Below, piece by piece: positions 5,817 through 6,299 of a DNA stretch of 6,299 nt. Source of the stretch: Pseudanabaenales cyanobacterium (GTDB taxonomy: Bacteria; Cyanobacteriota; Cyanobacteriia; Phormidesmidales; Phormidesmidaceae); NCBI GenBank assembly GCA_022360135.1, contig JAKSDM010000417.1, forward strand, positions 1 to 6,299. Direction: 5' to 3'. Below the pieces are notes generated by a model. That model was not told where the DNA came from and ran no database searches. It saw nothing but the letters and a program-made list of their open reading frames with translations. Position numbers and translations under genes: made by a program. How positions within the stretch are numbered: the first letter of the stretch is position 1; every line of letters begins with the position of its first letter.

Positions 5817-6299
5817 TTAATCATGCTTTGAGCCAGTGCCGCCGCCCCTCGCCACAGCTAGAGCGGTTGTCCTGAAACGACTCTGCAATAGTGCGGCGTC
5901 TTCGCCGCTGAATTGCTTTTCGTTATAGCTCAGGTGAACGTTTAGCACATCGTCGAACAAGACGGCGCTGAAAAGGGCGGTTCCGAGTATCGACGGGGCT
6001 ACATAACCACGGGCATTTGTGACGGTAAGGCTGCCAGTCCGCTTCGACATTCTTTGCAGATTCAGAAACGTCAGGCTAGTGGAACTGTACTTGGCCAGGC
6101 TGGCAATGAAGCGAGCCGCCCGAGCATTGCCCTTGCTTCCGTTCGGGAAAAACAGTTTCCAGTCCATAATGGCCGCAATCGTCGGCATCACAAACAAACG
6201 AGCTGAGTCCTTCTTCATGAATGACTTGATTTCGAACCTGATTTCCCTGGCCATCTCCGGGATGTCATTCTCCTCCGTCAGCTTGCGGACCACGTCCAC
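5817..6299 (-). CDS. Condensation-domain/CoA-acyltransferase-fold protein, C-terminal part (runs off right edge)
   Basis: The last 160 codons of a gene whose beginning lies beyond the right edge. The GTG at 6299 is simply the first codon in view and need not be the start. The stop is TAA (complement of 5817-5819). SLTVTNARGY (90-99) followed by hydrophobic strands (GTALFSAVLFDDVLNVHLSY, 106-125) and FSGEDAALLQSRF (130-142) resembles the C-terminal half of condensation-domain-like acyltransferases (NRPS condensation domains, PapA5, alcohol acetyltransferases, wax ester synthases): a strand with an Asn, a strand pair ending in l.Y, then a final helix. The HHxxxD motif, which would prove the family, is N-terminal and outside the window. 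It converges on the phosphopantetheinyl transferase with a 40-bp gap and is a separate transcription unit. Family assignment is tentative; an acyl-transfer role fits the surroundings but is not proven. Confidence 0.5.
   Translation of the reverse strand: MDVVRKLTEENDIPEMAREIRFEIKSFMKKDSARLFVMPTIAAIMDWKLFFPNGSKGNARAARFIASLAKYSSTSLTFLNLQRMSKRTGSLTVTNARGYVAPSILGTALFSAVLFDDVLNVHLSYNEKQFSGEDAALLQSRFRTTALAVARGGGTGSKHD

Overview
The window is bacterial DNA of middling GC content (my impression from reading; not computed). Genes are densely packed and use ATG/GTG starts with Shine-Dalgarno sites. Nothing in it fixes the phylum. No rRNA, tRNA, CRISPR array, transposase or clear insertion sequence was seen. 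The gene set is typical of a secondary-metabolite (natural-product) locus: tailoring-type enzymes plus an Sfp-type phosphopantetheinyl transferase, the activator of carrier proteins in polyketide and non-ribosomal peptide assembly lines. No assembly-line gene lies inside the window.

Layout. Positions 1-411 (minus strand) hold the N-terminal 137 codons of a class I SAM-dependent methyltransferase that runs off the left edge. Positions 614-2518 (minus) encode a 634-residue flavoprotein resembling flavin-containing monooxygenases (FMOs), with a degenerate NADPH site and an extra C-terminal segment. Positions 2519-2900 are a 382-bp divergent control region. From 2901 rightwards a three-gene co-directional set follows: a 564-residue CrtC/AttH-type lipocalin-fold protein with a C-terminal tail resembling DUF6200, an unrecognised 118-residue hydrophilic protein (from 4678), and a 236-residue phosphopantetheinyl transferase (5066-5776). 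Convergent to it, 5817-6299 (minus) is the C-terminal part of a protein that looks like a condensation-domain/CoA-acyltransferase-fold enzyme and runs off the right edge.

How the genes may work together (inference). The phosphopantetheinyl transferase would activate a carrier protein encoded outside the window. The flavoenzyme, methyltransferase and acyltransferase-like protein would decorate the product. The CrtC/AttH-like protein is the most intriguing member: its family includes carotenoid hydratases and fungal Diels-Alderases, so a hydration, isomerisation or cyclisation step is plausible. The divergent FMO-lipocalin pair is probably co-regulated.
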